Assembly: GCF_013373865.1 (NCBI RefSeq)
Contig: NC_050475.1
Span: forward strand, 11,525,182-11,589,181
Length of the DNA: 64,000 bases
Origin: Monomorium pharaonis
Lineage: Eukaryota; Arthropoda; Insecta; Hymenoptera; Formicidae
Direction: 5' to 3'
Numbering within the stretch: the stretch's first letter is position 1; the number at the start of each line of letters is the position of its first letter. Under the pieces are notes generated by a model. It did no database searches and had not been told where the DNA came from. It was given only the letters and a program-made list of their open reading frames with translations. This document shows positions 20,524 through 32,175 of this stretch, in pieces. Position numbers and translations under genes: made by a program.

Positions 20524-23500
20524 TTATTCTTCAATGAACGGTTTAACGCGATTTACGTGTACGCGGATTGTCCGTCTTCCCCTTTTTACCGTATAATTAT
20601 AACATGCGAATGTCTTTCGGTAACTGTATAGGGTCCGGTCCATTGCGCGTCTAATTTTTTAGAACGCCCTCGGCGAAGCGTTTCGTCAAAGAGTAGGATT
20701 TTATCGCCAATTTTATAATTAGTTTCCTTTACGGATCGATCGTAATAATCTTTCGACTTTTGCTTTTCATCCCTTATATTATCTTTGGCGATACTATTAG
20801 TGGCACGTAATCTCTCCCGTAACTCGAGCGCATAGTCATCGTAGCTGTACGTCTTTTTAGGCGGCTTGGCTAGCGCTGTTGGTAATTCGGGGGGATGCCC
20901 GTAAATTAATTCGAAGAGAATATACCCTGTTGCGGTGTGGGGGGTGGTATTATAGGTGTAGTTAGCATACGGAATCCACTCGTCCCAGTCCGTCTGATCC
21001 TTATTAATGAAATGCCTTAGATACTCGGCTAAGGTTCGATGCGATCATTCTAATACGCCGTTGCTTTCAGGGTAATAAGCTGTCGTCTGTATCTTCTTAA
21101 TTTTGAGCAGTTTGCAAGTATTCTTAAATACTTCGCTCATAAAATTAGTTTCCTGATCCGTTAAGATGCATTCCGGAATTCCATATTCTAGAACGATTTT
21201 CGTCACAAATGCCTTACTTACGGTATTCGCTTCTTGGTTAGGAAGGGGCATAGCCTTACTAAATTTTGTTAGGTGGTCCTGAAATGTCAGCAGGTACCGA
21301 TTTTCGTTGTTTGTTATGGTTAACGGTCCGACGATATCCAGCGCGCACTTTTCAAAGGGTCGGCTAGGTGTATCGGTGATAACTAGGGGTGCTTTAATTC
21401 TGCGAGAGAGTTTGTTCTTCTGGCAGAGCTCGCATTTCTTTATGTATCTCTCTACGTCGGCTGTTAATCCATGCCAGTTGTGTTTCAGGCGTATTCTTCT
21501 TATCGTTCGCTCAATTCCCTGATGTCCTCCTGTCGGGGCATCGTGGTATTCATATAGAATCTGTTTCTTTTCTTCTTCAGTATACTTCTGTATACTTTCA
21601 TTATTTTTTATCGGCGTGCTTAATTGTGTGTGTACAGTGTCTTCTTCGAGCGCGAGAATCTTATCAGAGTCTTCCGTAACGTGAGCCTCCCGCTTCACGT
21701 TTCGACTCAGCGCGTCGGCGTTCGCGTTCGCTCGACCGGCCTTGTGTATGATCTCATAGTCATACTCTTCTAATTTTAATCGCCACCGAATCAGTCGCGA
21801 TCCGGGGTCATTTACGCTAAATAACCATGTAAGTGGCTTATGGTCTGTCACTATTTTAAATTTTACGCCGTACACATATGGGCGGAAATGCTTGACAGCC
21901 CATACGATTGCTAGCAGCTCCTTTTCGGTAGTGCTATAATTTTGCTCTGCGCGATTTAACACTCGGCTTGCGTAAGCAATTGGACGGTCGCTACCTACCG
22001 GTCCCTGTGACAGGACTGCTCCATTGCATAGTCGGAAGCATCCGTGGTCACGTTAAATTCCTGGGTGAAATCCGGATATTATAGCACGGGTGCCGTCATC
22101 AATTTTTCTTTCAATGTATCGAACGCTATCTGCTGTTCGGTAGTCCAGACAAACTTTTCAGTTTTCTTAGTTAGCTTCGTCATTGGCTTAGCGATTTTAG
22201 AAAAGTCGCTGATAAATTTTCGATAGTAACCAGCAAGTCCGATAAAGGATTGAATATCCTTGACCTTGCGTGGTTCTGGAAAATCTTTGATTGCCTGTAA
22301 TTTTCCGGGGTCGGATGCTATCCCGTCCTCAGAAATAATATGGCCGAGGTAATTCACCTCTTTTCGAAGGAACTCGCACTTATTGTAGCTTTAGATTAGC
22401 TTCCCGTAGGCGTAGTAGCACTTCTTCTAAGCGCTTGTTATGTTTCTTTAGACTTGAGCCGTATATGACAATGTCATCTAAATACACGAGGCATCTAAGT
22501 CCTTGCATTCCAGTAAGCACAGAATTCATTAGCCTCTGGAATGTGGCTGGCGCATTTTTAAGTCCGAACGGCATCCGATTGTACTCGTAGTGTCCATACG
22601 GTGTCGAGAATGCGGTTTTCGGCTTATCATGCTCAGCCATGGCTATCTGGTGGTACCCCGACGCTAGATCTAGCGTCGTGAAATATTTAGCATTTCCTAA
22701 CTGGTCCAATATTTCATCAATATTCGGCAGTGGAAAGAAGTCGCCAATAGTCAAATCATTCAACTTTCGAAAGTCAATTACAATTCGAAGTCGTGATTTT
22801 CCAGTCGAGTCAGCTTTCTTCGGCACAACTAACAGGGGTGCGTTCCACTGGCTCGTACTAGTGCGGATAATGCTATTTTTTAGCAATTCCTTTATTTGTG
22901 TACTCACTTCCTCCTTATGTTTGGCGGGGAGGCGATACGGTCGCACGTTCACAGGCGCGGCGTCGGCTCGCGTGCTGATCTCGTGTTTCACCGTCGAGGT
23001 ACACGTCAGAGGTTCTCCGTTCAAATGAAATATATCCTGATATTCGTTGCATATCCGATTGAGTGCCTTTCGTTCCTCTGGATTGAGATGCTGTGTGCGT
23101 AATAGTTGTCATATGCGTTCTCCGCGGGGAAGCTTTGTCTCGCAGTCCGTTTCGGAGCTCACGACATAGACTTGTTGCATGACATCTTCTTCGATATCTT
23201 TCACGGTAACGATCGGTGTGGTGATTTCCACTGGTTTTATCTGTGGTGTTAATTATGCTTATAGGGCACATAAAATTTTTCGGCTCTACCATGCATCTGC
23301 CAATATAGATGCCGGGCGAAGTTTCTTTGGCTCGGATTACTCCGGTTTTATTTCGGTTCGTTACTGCACGAACGATGGTTTCACTGCGCGGTTTTAAAAT
23401 AATCTTATTATACGGTTTAAGTCGCAGGGTGACATTTTCTATAGTCATTGTCTTATTTTTATAGTCGCATGATACATGCTGTTTGCGCAGGAAATCGAGG

Positions 23501-23613
23501 CCGATTATCCCTTCGTATTCCATAGGGAAATCGTCTCTCACCACGTATATGGCGTGTTTAATTTCTCGCTCGCCTATCTTGATAGTGGCTTGCATCTTTC
23601 CTATAGTATGCAC
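20524..23613 (-). pseudogene. pol: Pol polyprotein: protease C-part, RT, RNase H, integrase (broken)
   Basis: In order on the minus strand. First, protease C-terminal part GIIGLDFLRKQH (about 23490). RT (22380-23024) has VIDFRKLN, LDLASGYHQI and the YLDD catalytic box. RT thumb and tether (22079-22357) have FIGLAGYYRKFI. RNase H (about 21700-22018) has TTEKELLAIVWAVKHFRPY and VTDHKPL. Integrase (about 20604-21640) has an H-H-C-C zinc region ending CELCQKNK, then D in ALDIVGPL, D in ILTDQETNF and E in ESNGVLE. A GPYTVTE-type C-terminal domain follows, and the frame ends FIEE-stop at 20524. Lesions: frame change near 23236, TGA at 23109-23111, frame change near 22380, TAA near 22078, frame change near 22020, TGA at 21045-21047, frame change near 20604. 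Canonical HPQSNG reads YPESNG. Confidence 0.9.
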
Positions 23614-25455
23614 TCAGTGGCCAGTTATTCCTACCAATGATACTTCTTCGGGATAAATTCTTGTTTTTCCCTTTAGGTTCTTTACCTTTATTAACGATAT
23701 CGTTGCGCCTGAATCGAACAACATGTCGATTTTACCAGCGCGTGTTTCTTTGATTGGGAGCGTAATTAGGTCAAGACCGTCGCATCGGGTGCCGTCTCGT
23801 CTTACGTGTGTCACTTGATACGCTCGAGCGCGCGTACTCTGTGTGCGGCTCGTCGCTCCTTCTTCCTCGCTACTGTGCTCGGAGTCAGAGTTCCTTTTCT
23901 GCGTTATCGCTTTCTTTCTCGCTCCCGTTATCTCGGCGCTTTGCATCTTTCCTTGCGCGTTCGGTACCTTTGCTTTAGGCCGTCCGTGGAGATTCCAACA
24001 CTCGTTGCGAGTGTGTCCGCGTTTTTTGCAATAGTTGCAATGCTTGTCGATTGCATTTATACGTTTGTCGGGTTGCGGCAGGGCATATCTATTACTGCTC
24101 CTGTTATTCCGGCAATCCTTACTGTAGTAGCCATACTTGCTGCAATTTCGGCAACGGGCATCGGACTTGTCGTAGTGCCTCGGCGAATCGGGTGTCCGTC
24201 TCGTGTTACTCACGGCGGGACCCTTGATTCTTTCCTCTGCGCTTGCGGCTGCTATCGCGTCCTGTAGCGTAACGTATCCGCGCGATCGGACTACCGCCTT
24301 TGTATCTTCGCGTAGCCCTATTTGGTAATTTTCCAATGCTTGCTGCTGCAGCATTTCTAAAATGATGCGCTTATGCTCGGCCGTGTATTGGTGTCGGCCT
24401 TCAATCATCGACTCGTACAGGTCCATCGTGAGCTTATCTGTACGCAGTCCGTAGGCTCGAGCGCTTTCTCCTGGCTTTTGCTTCAGGGTATTGAAATCGA
24501 ACTGTAAATGTGTTGTGCTTCGTTTACTCGCATAACACGATTCTAATTCCGTTTTTAATTGCACGAAATCGCTTATCCGTCGTGTCTGAAAGTCTAACAT
24601 GGCGCGTCCTTTCAGTTTAGTACACAATATCGCGCCTAGTAAGGATACTTCATCCGACGGATCTATGTTCTCGATCGCGTAAGTCATGGCGCTCAAAAAC
24701 TCCTGTAATTTACTTGCGTTTCCGTCGAACTCGGGTATCATTCCGCGAGCTTCTTTTAGTGACAATATTCCGCGACCTCTCTGTCGGGGCACGTCGTCGT
24801 CCGAGTACTCGAACGCGGTTTCTCGCCGGCTATATCGCGTTTGTCGAGGCGCGTGCGTACGTAGTGTTCGCGAATTTGTTTCTCGCACCTCGTTGACTTC
24901 GGTGGTCAGTCTCCGGACCTCGTGCATCATTGCACGTAAGGCTTCCCGTATTTCCTGCACATCGTCTCTTTGTGTGACAGTGCGGGCAAGTCATGGCGCA
25001 TTAGCACTTAGTTCTTGGTGCAGGTTCTGTAGTTCCTGTTCTGCACCGGCGATGAATTGTTGGGTCTCTGCTTGTTCGTCGTTAGGCATCGCGTCCGTTT
25101 GAAAAAAGTCAGCTGGGTCGAAAATGTCGGACTCGTATGACGTAAGTGAGAACTCGCCTCGTGACGAAACGCGACTAGGGGTGCGACTCTCGTACGGTCT
25201 TGTTCGTCGTTCTACACGGTGTTGCCGTGTCGCGTTGAATTCGTTTTGAAACAAACTCGCGTCGAGGTTCGCGAATAGAAATTCTCGTTCGCGGACGACG
25301 TTTTCCGGTAACTCGCTATCGTACGGGTCTAGTTCTCTACGGACTCTATCGCGTGCTTCTATGACGGCTTGTTCGCAGTATTCGATAGCTCGAGTGGCTT
25401 GCTCGCTATGCAACCACGAGTCGTTTGCTATAGCAGCGTCGTTGTCTTTCAACAT
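23614..25455 (-). pseudogene. gag: Gag with protease start (broken by two in-frame TGA)
   Basis: ATG at 25455. TGA interrupts the frame at 24991-24993 and the same frame resumes, ending at a second TGA at 23614-23616. The coiled N-terminal region is followed by a gag core (REARGMIPEFDG, then FLSAMTYAIENID and KLKGRAML). Two zinc knuckles come next. The second, CNYCKKRGHTRNEC, is canonical C-x2-C-x4-H-x4-C. The first, CRNCSKYGYYSKDC, has Tyr in place of the zinc-binding His. The aspartic protease site DSGATISL lies near the C-terminus. Both stops are consistent with CGA to TGA changes. Gag would form the particle and bind RNA. Confidence 0.88.
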
Positions 25456-25813
25456 TCACGCCTATTCTACGCTTACGATAATCGTTATGTGATTACCGGG
25501 GGATCAACACGTTTTTACTAATAGTAGAGCTTATCGCTTTGCCCTTCGTATTTCGCTTTATACAATATTATTTCGACTTACAGTAACGCTGCGCTTCGCT
25601 TCATGTTGTCAGCTGTGTATTGCGGTAGGTCGGTACTCCAGTGTCACTGATTACGCTGCGTCGAGTGTTGAGCCGTGGCTGAGTTCTGCTCGGCGGGCTC
25701 GTCCAGTCAGCTGGTCCTTGAGGTCGTTCAGCTGCTCTCGGCTCGTGACGTAGGTCCCTTGGCCTTGTAGGTAGTTCCTCGTTGGAGTTGTTTGCCTTCC
25801 TTCCTGGCAGTCG
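25456..25813 (-). other. Leader region of the gypsy provirus
   Basis: Untranslated stretch between the primer-binding site and the gag ATG. It should hold the packaging signal and the env splice donor, but I cannot place either with confidence. Confidence 0.5.
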
Positions 25814-25831
25814 ATCCCACCGCTGCCACCA
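25814..25831 (-). other. Primer-binding site, tRNA-Leu
   Basis: The plus strand reads ATCCCACCGCTGCCACCA, which equals the 3' end, including CCA, of eukaryotic tRNA-Leu of the AAG/UAG type (...TCGAATCCCACCGCTGCCA). The minus strand is therefore a perfect 18-nt primer site, 4 nt downstream of the 5' LTR. Confidence 0.85.
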
Positions 25832-25835
25832 ATTT

Positions 25836-26573
25836 TGTTGCGCCTTGCGGTACAACAAAATATTTTTGCCGTACCTTGCGATGCGACAAAAGATCTTTCG
25901 GGATTCGTTGCTGCCCAAGGAGTAGGAACTCGCGGAAAGAGGCGGCTTTTGTTGGCAGGGTCCTCAAATCACTCACTCACTGATTCTAAGTCTGTTTGAT
26001 ATAAAGATTTATTTCACTGCGGTTCGTACATTGGTTGCGGTCGGCGACGGTGCCGCGTTGTATTACACTTGATTAGATACGGCGCGTGACTTGGAGTTAA
26101 CGCGTTGTATCTTTACTCGCTTGAGATTTGCTCGCGGCTAAGTCCCGAACTCGAAATTCACTTGTGCGGGCCGTACGTATCGGCTTGATTACTATTCACT
26201 GATCCCGCTGGCCGCTGTTCGGCAGCGGCTTAAATAGTGTCGCGGATTTAATTATTAGTGGGGGCATCGGGCCCTCCGCATGACCATATATGGTCATTCC
26301 CGCGCGCATCCGGCGCGCGAGAAATATTTGCGAGTTTAGCAACAATTGCCAAAATGCAGGTATGCATTTCCGGTGGCATGATTGTTGCTAAGCTGGCTTC
26401 GCTACTTCTTTAAGGTGGCTGGTGCGATGACCGGCCGGCAGCGCACGAGGCATGTGTCACCTGACACCTTGTGATAGCGAGCCTTCCTCGACGAGCTATC
26501 TTATAATTTTAATATTTTATTTCCTTTATTTTATGATATGAATTTATTGGTTGTGAGTGTTTCGCTCACAACA
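25836..26573 (-). repeat. 5' LTR of the gypsy provirus
   Basis: 738 bp, TGTTG...CAACA, about 98 percent identical to 17094-17841 by visual comparison. As the 5' LTR it carries the promoter in minus-strand sense; no unique TATA box could be assigned. Confidence 0.92.
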
Positions 26574-26612
26574 GATCTGTGCGTAAGATTTTGGTAAAAA
26601 TTCTGTGTCGTT

Positions 26613-27071
26613 TTATTTATTTAGACTGAATTTTTGTCGTTTGATGTATAACATTTCAGATATGAGTCCTTTTTTATAAGACGGCTCTTTGTTTAATACC
26701 TTGACATGCTCCCAGTCAAACTCGTGAGACAACTATAATCTATGGTCAGAGATAATCGATGGTGAATCAACTTTTTTGTCAATGTCATTCTTATATTCTT
26801 TTATTTTAGTAATTAATTTCCTCTTTGCTTAGGCCACAAAAAATGCTTCAAAATCTTGGCAAGATGTTCTACAAACCACATCACAATAAGACATAACATT
26901 CAAATTATCTTTGCCATTTTTAATTAGTTGTTTTAATTTATTGTTAGTGAAAAACGCTATTCTACAATACAGACTTTTAGCAATGGATGTAAAATCCTGA
27001 GTAATTGTTTTGATGAATGGAATAGTAAAAAAAGAAACTTTATTTAAACTCTTTAAATTCCTGTAAATCAT
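26613..27071 (-). pseudogene. Penelope-like element C-terminal coding relic (RT-endonuclease linker and GIY-YIG tail)
   Basis: Minus-strand frames read FFTIPFIKTITQDFTSIAK and SLYCRIAFFTNNKLKQLIK, the linker seen in Penelope-like proteins before the endonuclease. After a gap they read FDWEHVKVL, EPSYKKGLISEMLYIKRQ and a stop at 26613, which is the tail of the GIY-YIG domain. The YIGQT core between them is decayed (VVCRTSCQDFEAFFVA). The fragment lies between the two inverted terminal repeats at 16210-17089 and 28404-30128, and the gypsy provirus inserted about 40 bp past its stop. Confidence 0.65.
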
Positions 27072-27542
27072 TTTTTACCGTTGTTATCCTATATACATTT
27101 CTTATTGCAAAGATTTTTAAGTCTGTTATATATTATTTGAAAAATAATGACCAATTATTGATCCAACCAATTTATTGATAATTAGCTAATTAATTTATTT
27201 TTCTCATGAAATGTATGATGTGATAAAAAAAATTTTTGTCTACCAAACCAAACTCACGCCTTTTTTGTATGAAAAAGACAGTAGGAAGAGTAATTGAGGT
27301 ATCTTCCTGATGGCGTCTTTTTTTAACCCAATTAATTATTATTTTGCCGTTGTTAACAATTAGTTTAAAATTTAAGAAAAATTGATATAATATTGCGTGC
27401 TCAATTTAATATCTTATAAATATTTTCTTAAAACTTTTCGTTTTTATTTTACATTTTGTTTATTTACAATAAAATTTACATAATAATTTCTAAACATTCA
27501 TTAATTAAATAATTTTTAAATATTTATACAATAAATTTATAT

Positions 27543-27573
<31 letters not shown>

Positions 27574-27611
27574 ATCATTTACTCATTATACTTATAGCAA
27601 TAATGATACTA
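27072..27611. other. AT-rich DNA with (GT)n at 27548-27573
   Basis: No recognisable gene. A 26-bp GT microsatellite is the only feature. The rest may be decayed Penelope-like coding DNA. Confidence 0.5.
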
Positions 27612-27935
27612 AACAAAGAAATGTTTTAAACATAATGACATCTTGCACCACAAACATTTTACTACAGCTACATTATTGCAAACCCCACATTCTAATAATA
27701 AAACATTATATATCTAAAAATCTTTTAGCAAAGTTTTTCCAAATTTTAAATCCGTAAACATCTAATGATTGTATTTGCCCTGCAGTACCTTTTGATATAA
27801 TCATAATAATATGTTTATCTAAAGGTGTTAAATCCGAAATGATATTGGGACAATGTCCGGTCCATGAATCAATAAAAAAAACGCTTTTAGAACCAATGTT
27901 TAAAAAATAAGCTTCTGACCATATTTTAAAATAAT
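27612..27935 (-). pseudogene. pogo-like DDE transposase C-terminal fragment
   Basis: After an acceptor-like TTTTTTTATAG, the minus strand is open from 27935 to a TAA at 27706. It reads DYFKIWSEAYFLNIG, SVFFIDSWTGHCPN, SKGTAGQIQSLDVYGFKIWK and NFAKRFLDI. The pattern (I/V)DSW.GH...KGT.G.IQ.LDVY.F..WK.F is the DDE core of pogo-superfamily transposases. One frame over, 27612-27713 reads ECGVCNN...KCLWCKMSLCLKHFF, a C-x2-C/C-x2-C/C-x2-H cysteine cluster that plausibly formed the C-terminus. The N-terminal two thirds are absent. Confidence 0.6.
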
Positions 27936-28403
27936 CTATAAAAAAATAATTGTATATAAATTAATTTAATAACTTTCTTATGATTGCTACTAGATTGTTA
28001 AATTAAATATAAGTTTTTCAAGGATGATAATTGATTATGTAAAGACTGATTTTATTATATAATTTTATTATGTAATTATTCATGCATATTTTTTTTTTTT
28101 CAATTATCAACATTTAAAAATCTAGAATCTTATAAAAAAAATTTTATTTAATTACTTGTCATTTTACTAGATTTCGATGCTTTTACAATAACATTTGTTG
28201 GCTTAAATAAGGTTTATTACACACACACATGCATATATGTATATATATATATATATATATATGTTATATATATATATATATGTACACATAAATATATATA
28301 TAATTTAAGGTATAACTATTGTATGTATTATATATATATATTTGTATGATTAACAATATTTCAAGGAGAATAAAATTGGCGTCGGACACTTGTGACACTT
28401 CTC
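27936..28403. other. AT-rich DNA with TA microsatellites
   Basis: Contains poly-T and (TA)n tracts, mainly 28222-28340. No gene seen. Confidence 0.5.
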
Positions 28404-30128
28404 TTCTTAGATTTACTATCACAAATATAGCCCTATTTTTTTCATGTTTCGCTAGTTTCTCTATTCAGTGCCTTTCTTCTATCCGTTCCTCACTTCTCAT
28501 TTTCCCCTTTCTAATTTTCTTACTCTCATCTATGTTCCTACCCCACCCGTCATTTAAGTTTTCGATACCAAGGATCTTGTTCGATTTTCTTAAATCTTGA
28601 TTTTGATCGTTTCATCTGATACATATTTGGATAAAGTTTCGAAAACAACTTACCTCCGATTTTTTTAAAAATGTATTCTTATTATTTTGACACGCTGATT
28701 ACAAATATTATGGTAAAAATTGGTACATATTTGATTTTTATGGCAAAAACCATAAAAACAGTAAAAATCACCATATTTTTTCCATTTATTTCCATAAATA
28801 ATGGGAATTTCACAAAATACTTCAGAAAGTTGTAGGTCTTATTGCAATACACATTTTATGTTCTATTAATTTTTGCCACAAAAACAAGTTATTAAAAAAA
28901 ACGACGTTAAATGTTCAAAACTTCATATAACTCATCCAACACAAATTAACCGACACTTCTCCGCTGTGGCCACGCACGCACGCACGCACGCACACACATA
29001 GAGGGGATGTGTGGCAAGGAGGCTTCGCCCCTCTCTCGCACCTACCCGCCAATAGAGGTGCTCTGGAAAGTCGCAAACCCATGTGGTACAAAAAACAGGC
29101 AGGCGAGGGTGGGGCTTTGCCGCATCCTCTTCCGTTATTAACTAATAAAATTAACTAATAAAGCTCGAATTGTGTTAGATCAGTTTTATGAAGTTTTGAA
29201 CATTTGACGTCGTTTTTCTCAAAAACTATTATCTTTATGGCAAAAATCAATAGAACATGAAATATGTATTTGGATGAGATCTACAACTTTTATCTAAAGT
29301 ATTTTTGGAAATTCCCATTATTTACAAAAATAAATGGAAAAAATTATTTTTATGGTTTTTTATGGTTTCCGCCATGAAAATCAAATTTGCGCCAATTTCC
29401 ACTATCATATTCGTAATCAGCGCGCCAAAATACGTAAGAATACGTAGTTTCAAAAAAAATCGGAGATAAATCGTTTTCGGAACTGTACTAACATATTATA
29501 CTTAACTATATTACTATCAAAAAGTACTAATTTATATATTTAATTTGCTACATTGTTGTTCAATAATTTGCGATCTTAAATACTTGATACGTAACAATCG
29601 ATCACATTTACAGTCTCTTTTCACATTGTAAAAAAAGAATACATAACAAACGAATTTTACCGACTTCGACACTTGTTGACTTTAAATATTGATATCGTTT
29701 CACTTGATGAGTTTCAGTTTTAAATAGATTACTATCAAACAAGTATTAACTTCACTTATGTACCTTTATTCAATTTATTATTATGGTTTCAAATACATAG
29801 TATTAATTAATCAGTTATATTACAGTCCATTTTTACTCCGCAAAAATAGAATACATAATAAACGTTTACCATCCTCGATACTTGCGATTTTAAACACTGA
29901 CATTCGTTATATTCCGTCTTGTTTATTGATCCCCGCTAATAACATCGTTTTATCTAACTTTTTAAGAAATTACGTATCGTGTTGTTTCCAGTCCAATTAT
30001 GTATTAATTTATCTGCGTTTGATGTCATATTGTAATATTGATAATAATCTGATTACAGATCGAAACGTTTATTTGTCATTTCCTTCGATACCATATATTT
30101 ACTACAATAATATTTTGTAGTGACTCAT
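28404..30128 (+). repeat. Penelope-like terminal repeat (copy A), split by a foldback
   Basis: Segments 28404-28633 and 29486-30128 together are the inverted counterpart of 16210-17089; the foldback 28634-29485 lies between them. Near the outer end is ATCTGATTACAGAT (30047-30060) followed by CGAAAC (30061-30066), a stem II plus box 2 layout of a hammerhead-like motif; box 1 is decayed (TTGATAATA). Confidence 0.65.
28634..29485. repeat. Foldback element inside the Penelope-like repeat
   Basis: The arms (about 28634-28935 and 29190-29485) are reverse complements, with CTCCGATTTTTTT, ACGCTGATTAC/GTAATCAGCG, CCATTTATTTC and AACGACGTTAAATG-like blocks. The GC-rich centre holds (CACG)n at 28974-28996 and the shared motif AAAGTCGCAAACCCATGTGG at about 29061-29081. 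Confidence 0.7.
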
Positions 30129-30703
30129 TTGTTTCTTTATTTGATTTTTTATTTCTCTCATTAAACACAAAAATTATTTTATTACACCTATATATCTTAT
30201 ACCTCATATATCTAACATAACTGAAAAATTTATTTAATATTTGAAAAGGTTTTCCAATTTTAAATTGATCTTCAGTGGTATTAACAAATTAAATAACTTT
30301 ATTAACTTTTAGGACCTTAACAGAATAACTGACTTGTTGTTACAACAAGCAACAATGGCTCCCCCCACGCGCCTATCAGTGAGGCTCAAGCGTTGGGGGG
30401 CGGCCGGGCGCTCGGCGCGCTTGCATTAGTGGGTAGGCCGGGCTAATACAGCAAATCTTACAAATCAATAACTCGTTAACTATTGCAAAAATGGAAAAAC
30501 GGTAAAAGACTTTTCTGTTCAGTTCTACCTAATGCGTTCTACCTGCTCATAAACATCCCATAAAAAAATACCAAACACATTGTATATACATTTTGCACAC
30601 GACACGGGCGAATAAGTTTAATATCAGTGTTGATAAACGGGCCGGTTGTTCTCGCGCAGTCGCATCACATAAGGCTTCAGTAAAATATCTATTAGTAATA
30701 GAA
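30129..30703. other. Non-coding DNA with a small GC-rich block
   Basis: The block 30355-30447 (CCCCCCACGCGCC...GGGGGGCGGCCGGGCG) stands out in AT-rich DNA. No gene recognised. Confidence 0.4.
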
Positions 30704-31157
30704 ACGAGATCTTTGGTCTCATACAATTTTTTGCAAATTTATAAAAACATTAACACTTTTTATATATTTAACACGTACGTATATATTTGCATATCGTTTG
30801 CATGTATATTTGTGTATATATATTTAACATAAATTAAGGAATTAAAAATAATTTGCATTTAATAATAAAAATCAAGTCAAAAACGAAAAAGAAGGTAAAT
30901 TTATAGAATAAAACATATATTTAAATTAAAATAAATTATTTTATTTGGCGGAACTCATACAAAATACCGACATTTGTCACAAGGCTAAGGGAAAACCACA
31001 AAAAAAATCTTACCAGTATTTATCAAATAAAATACGATATTTATTAATTATTTTATTTAATACAAGAAAATATACATGCGTGTTTAATATATAAAAGGTG
31101 TTAATGTTTTTATAAATTTGCAAAAAAATGGTATGGGGACCAAAGATCTCCTTCCTA
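30704..31157. repeat. Inverted repeat pair
   Basis: About 30704-30782 and 31072-31157 are reverse complements: GATCTTTGGTCTCATAC, TTTTTTGCAAATTTATAAAA and ACATTAACACTTTT pair with their counterparts. About 290 bp of AT-rich spacer carries no ORF. Confidence 0.6.
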
Positions 31158-31767
31158 TTTAAAAAATCTTCCTCGCAATAAAAATGTACGTACACACATA
31201 CGTATATTATATACAAAAAGATTAAAATTTTTGAAAAATCTAAATATACTATTGTAAAGAATATAAAATGCCATAAAAATTTTGTATAAAACATTTTTTC
31301 ATAAACCTTATATTTTCAAAGATATTCGCCAAAAACAAAAACATGCGTTATATTAGGGGGAGTGGTTTCAACCCCTTAACGTCGAGATATACCGCTAAAA
31401 AAAATATTGGTCTAATATTTTTTCATGTTCTACAACATATCCAAAGCTCATTAAAGTCGATAAGAAACAATTCTGTCCGTTCCCTTGTAAGTATATTATT
31501 TCGTTCTTACAAGTACAATTTGCCTTGTGTTCTTACAAGTACAATTAACCCTCACTTGATGGAGACCTAGTTTGTCACATCGTTGACGGAGTGGGGTCCT
31601 TAGAAGACCCCAATAATAAATTCTTACGAACGCTTATACATAGGACAGTTTTTATGCAATTAACACCCAAATTTGCATAGAGGAATTTTAAGGATTACTG
31701 ATTTTAAAATCTGATGTCAAAAATGCAAAATTAAAAATGGCGGACCTAAAATATTTATATGCAGGAT
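31158..31767. other. Non-coding DNA
   Basis: No gene seen. GTTCTTACAAGTACAATT is repeated twice at about 31503-31544, and GGGGTCCTTAGAAGACCCC at 31593-31611 forms a perfect short hairpin. Confidence 0.45.
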
Positions 31768-32116
31768 GTTAATAAATCTCCGCATAATATATATACCATC
31801 ATGTAGTCCACGAAAAGTTCTCTAACATTTTTCGATTCCATGTGTACAGCTCTTACAGTTATTGTCGGAAATAATAAAATATGGCCAATGAACACACGGG
31901 TATAACGAAAACGCGAACGCAATGGAGAACAAGGTGACCATCACTGCGCGAAAGAGATATCCCCTCGTTATACCCGTGCGTTCATTGGCCATATTTCATT
32001 ATTTTCCGACAATAATTATAAGAACTGTACGCATAAATTCAAAAAATATTAGAGTTTTTCGTCTTCGATTTTCGTGGGCTACATGATGGTACGAATATTA
32101 TGCGGAAGTTTATTAA
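31768..32116. repeat. Foldback element with 150-bp arms
   Basis: Arms 31768-31915 and 31968-32116 are near reverse complements (TATTGTCGGAAA, ATGGCCAATGAACRCACGGG, TATAACGA) around a ~50-bp spacer. AATGGCGGA motifs flank it on both sides. Confidence 0.75.
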
Positions 32117-32175
32117 ATTAAAAATGGCGGATCCAAGATGGCAGACCTAAAATATTCATATATCAATAGGTATAA

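Larger units (their letters stand above)
17094..26573 (-). mobile_element. Errantivirus-like Ty3/gypsy provirus, structurally complete
   Basis: A 9480-bp element on the minus strand: LTR (25836-26573), tRNA-Leu primer site, gag, protease-RT-RNase H-integrase, env, polypurine tract, LTR (17094-17841). The 4-bp duplication GATC lies at 17090-17093 and 26574-26577. By eye the two LTRs differ at about 14 positions plus a 2-bp and a 12-bp indel, so they are near 98 percent identical and the insertion is fairly recent. All three main genes nevertheless carry stops or frameshifts, so this copy cannot encode its own proteins. It sits inside an older Penelope-like element. Confidence 0.92.

Noticed and set aside
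20405..20596. Plus-strand frame starting MDYSGGFQPGES after a GTGAGT-like site
   Set aside because: It is antisense to the end of pol and becomes a T-rich hydrophobic run; no support as an exon.
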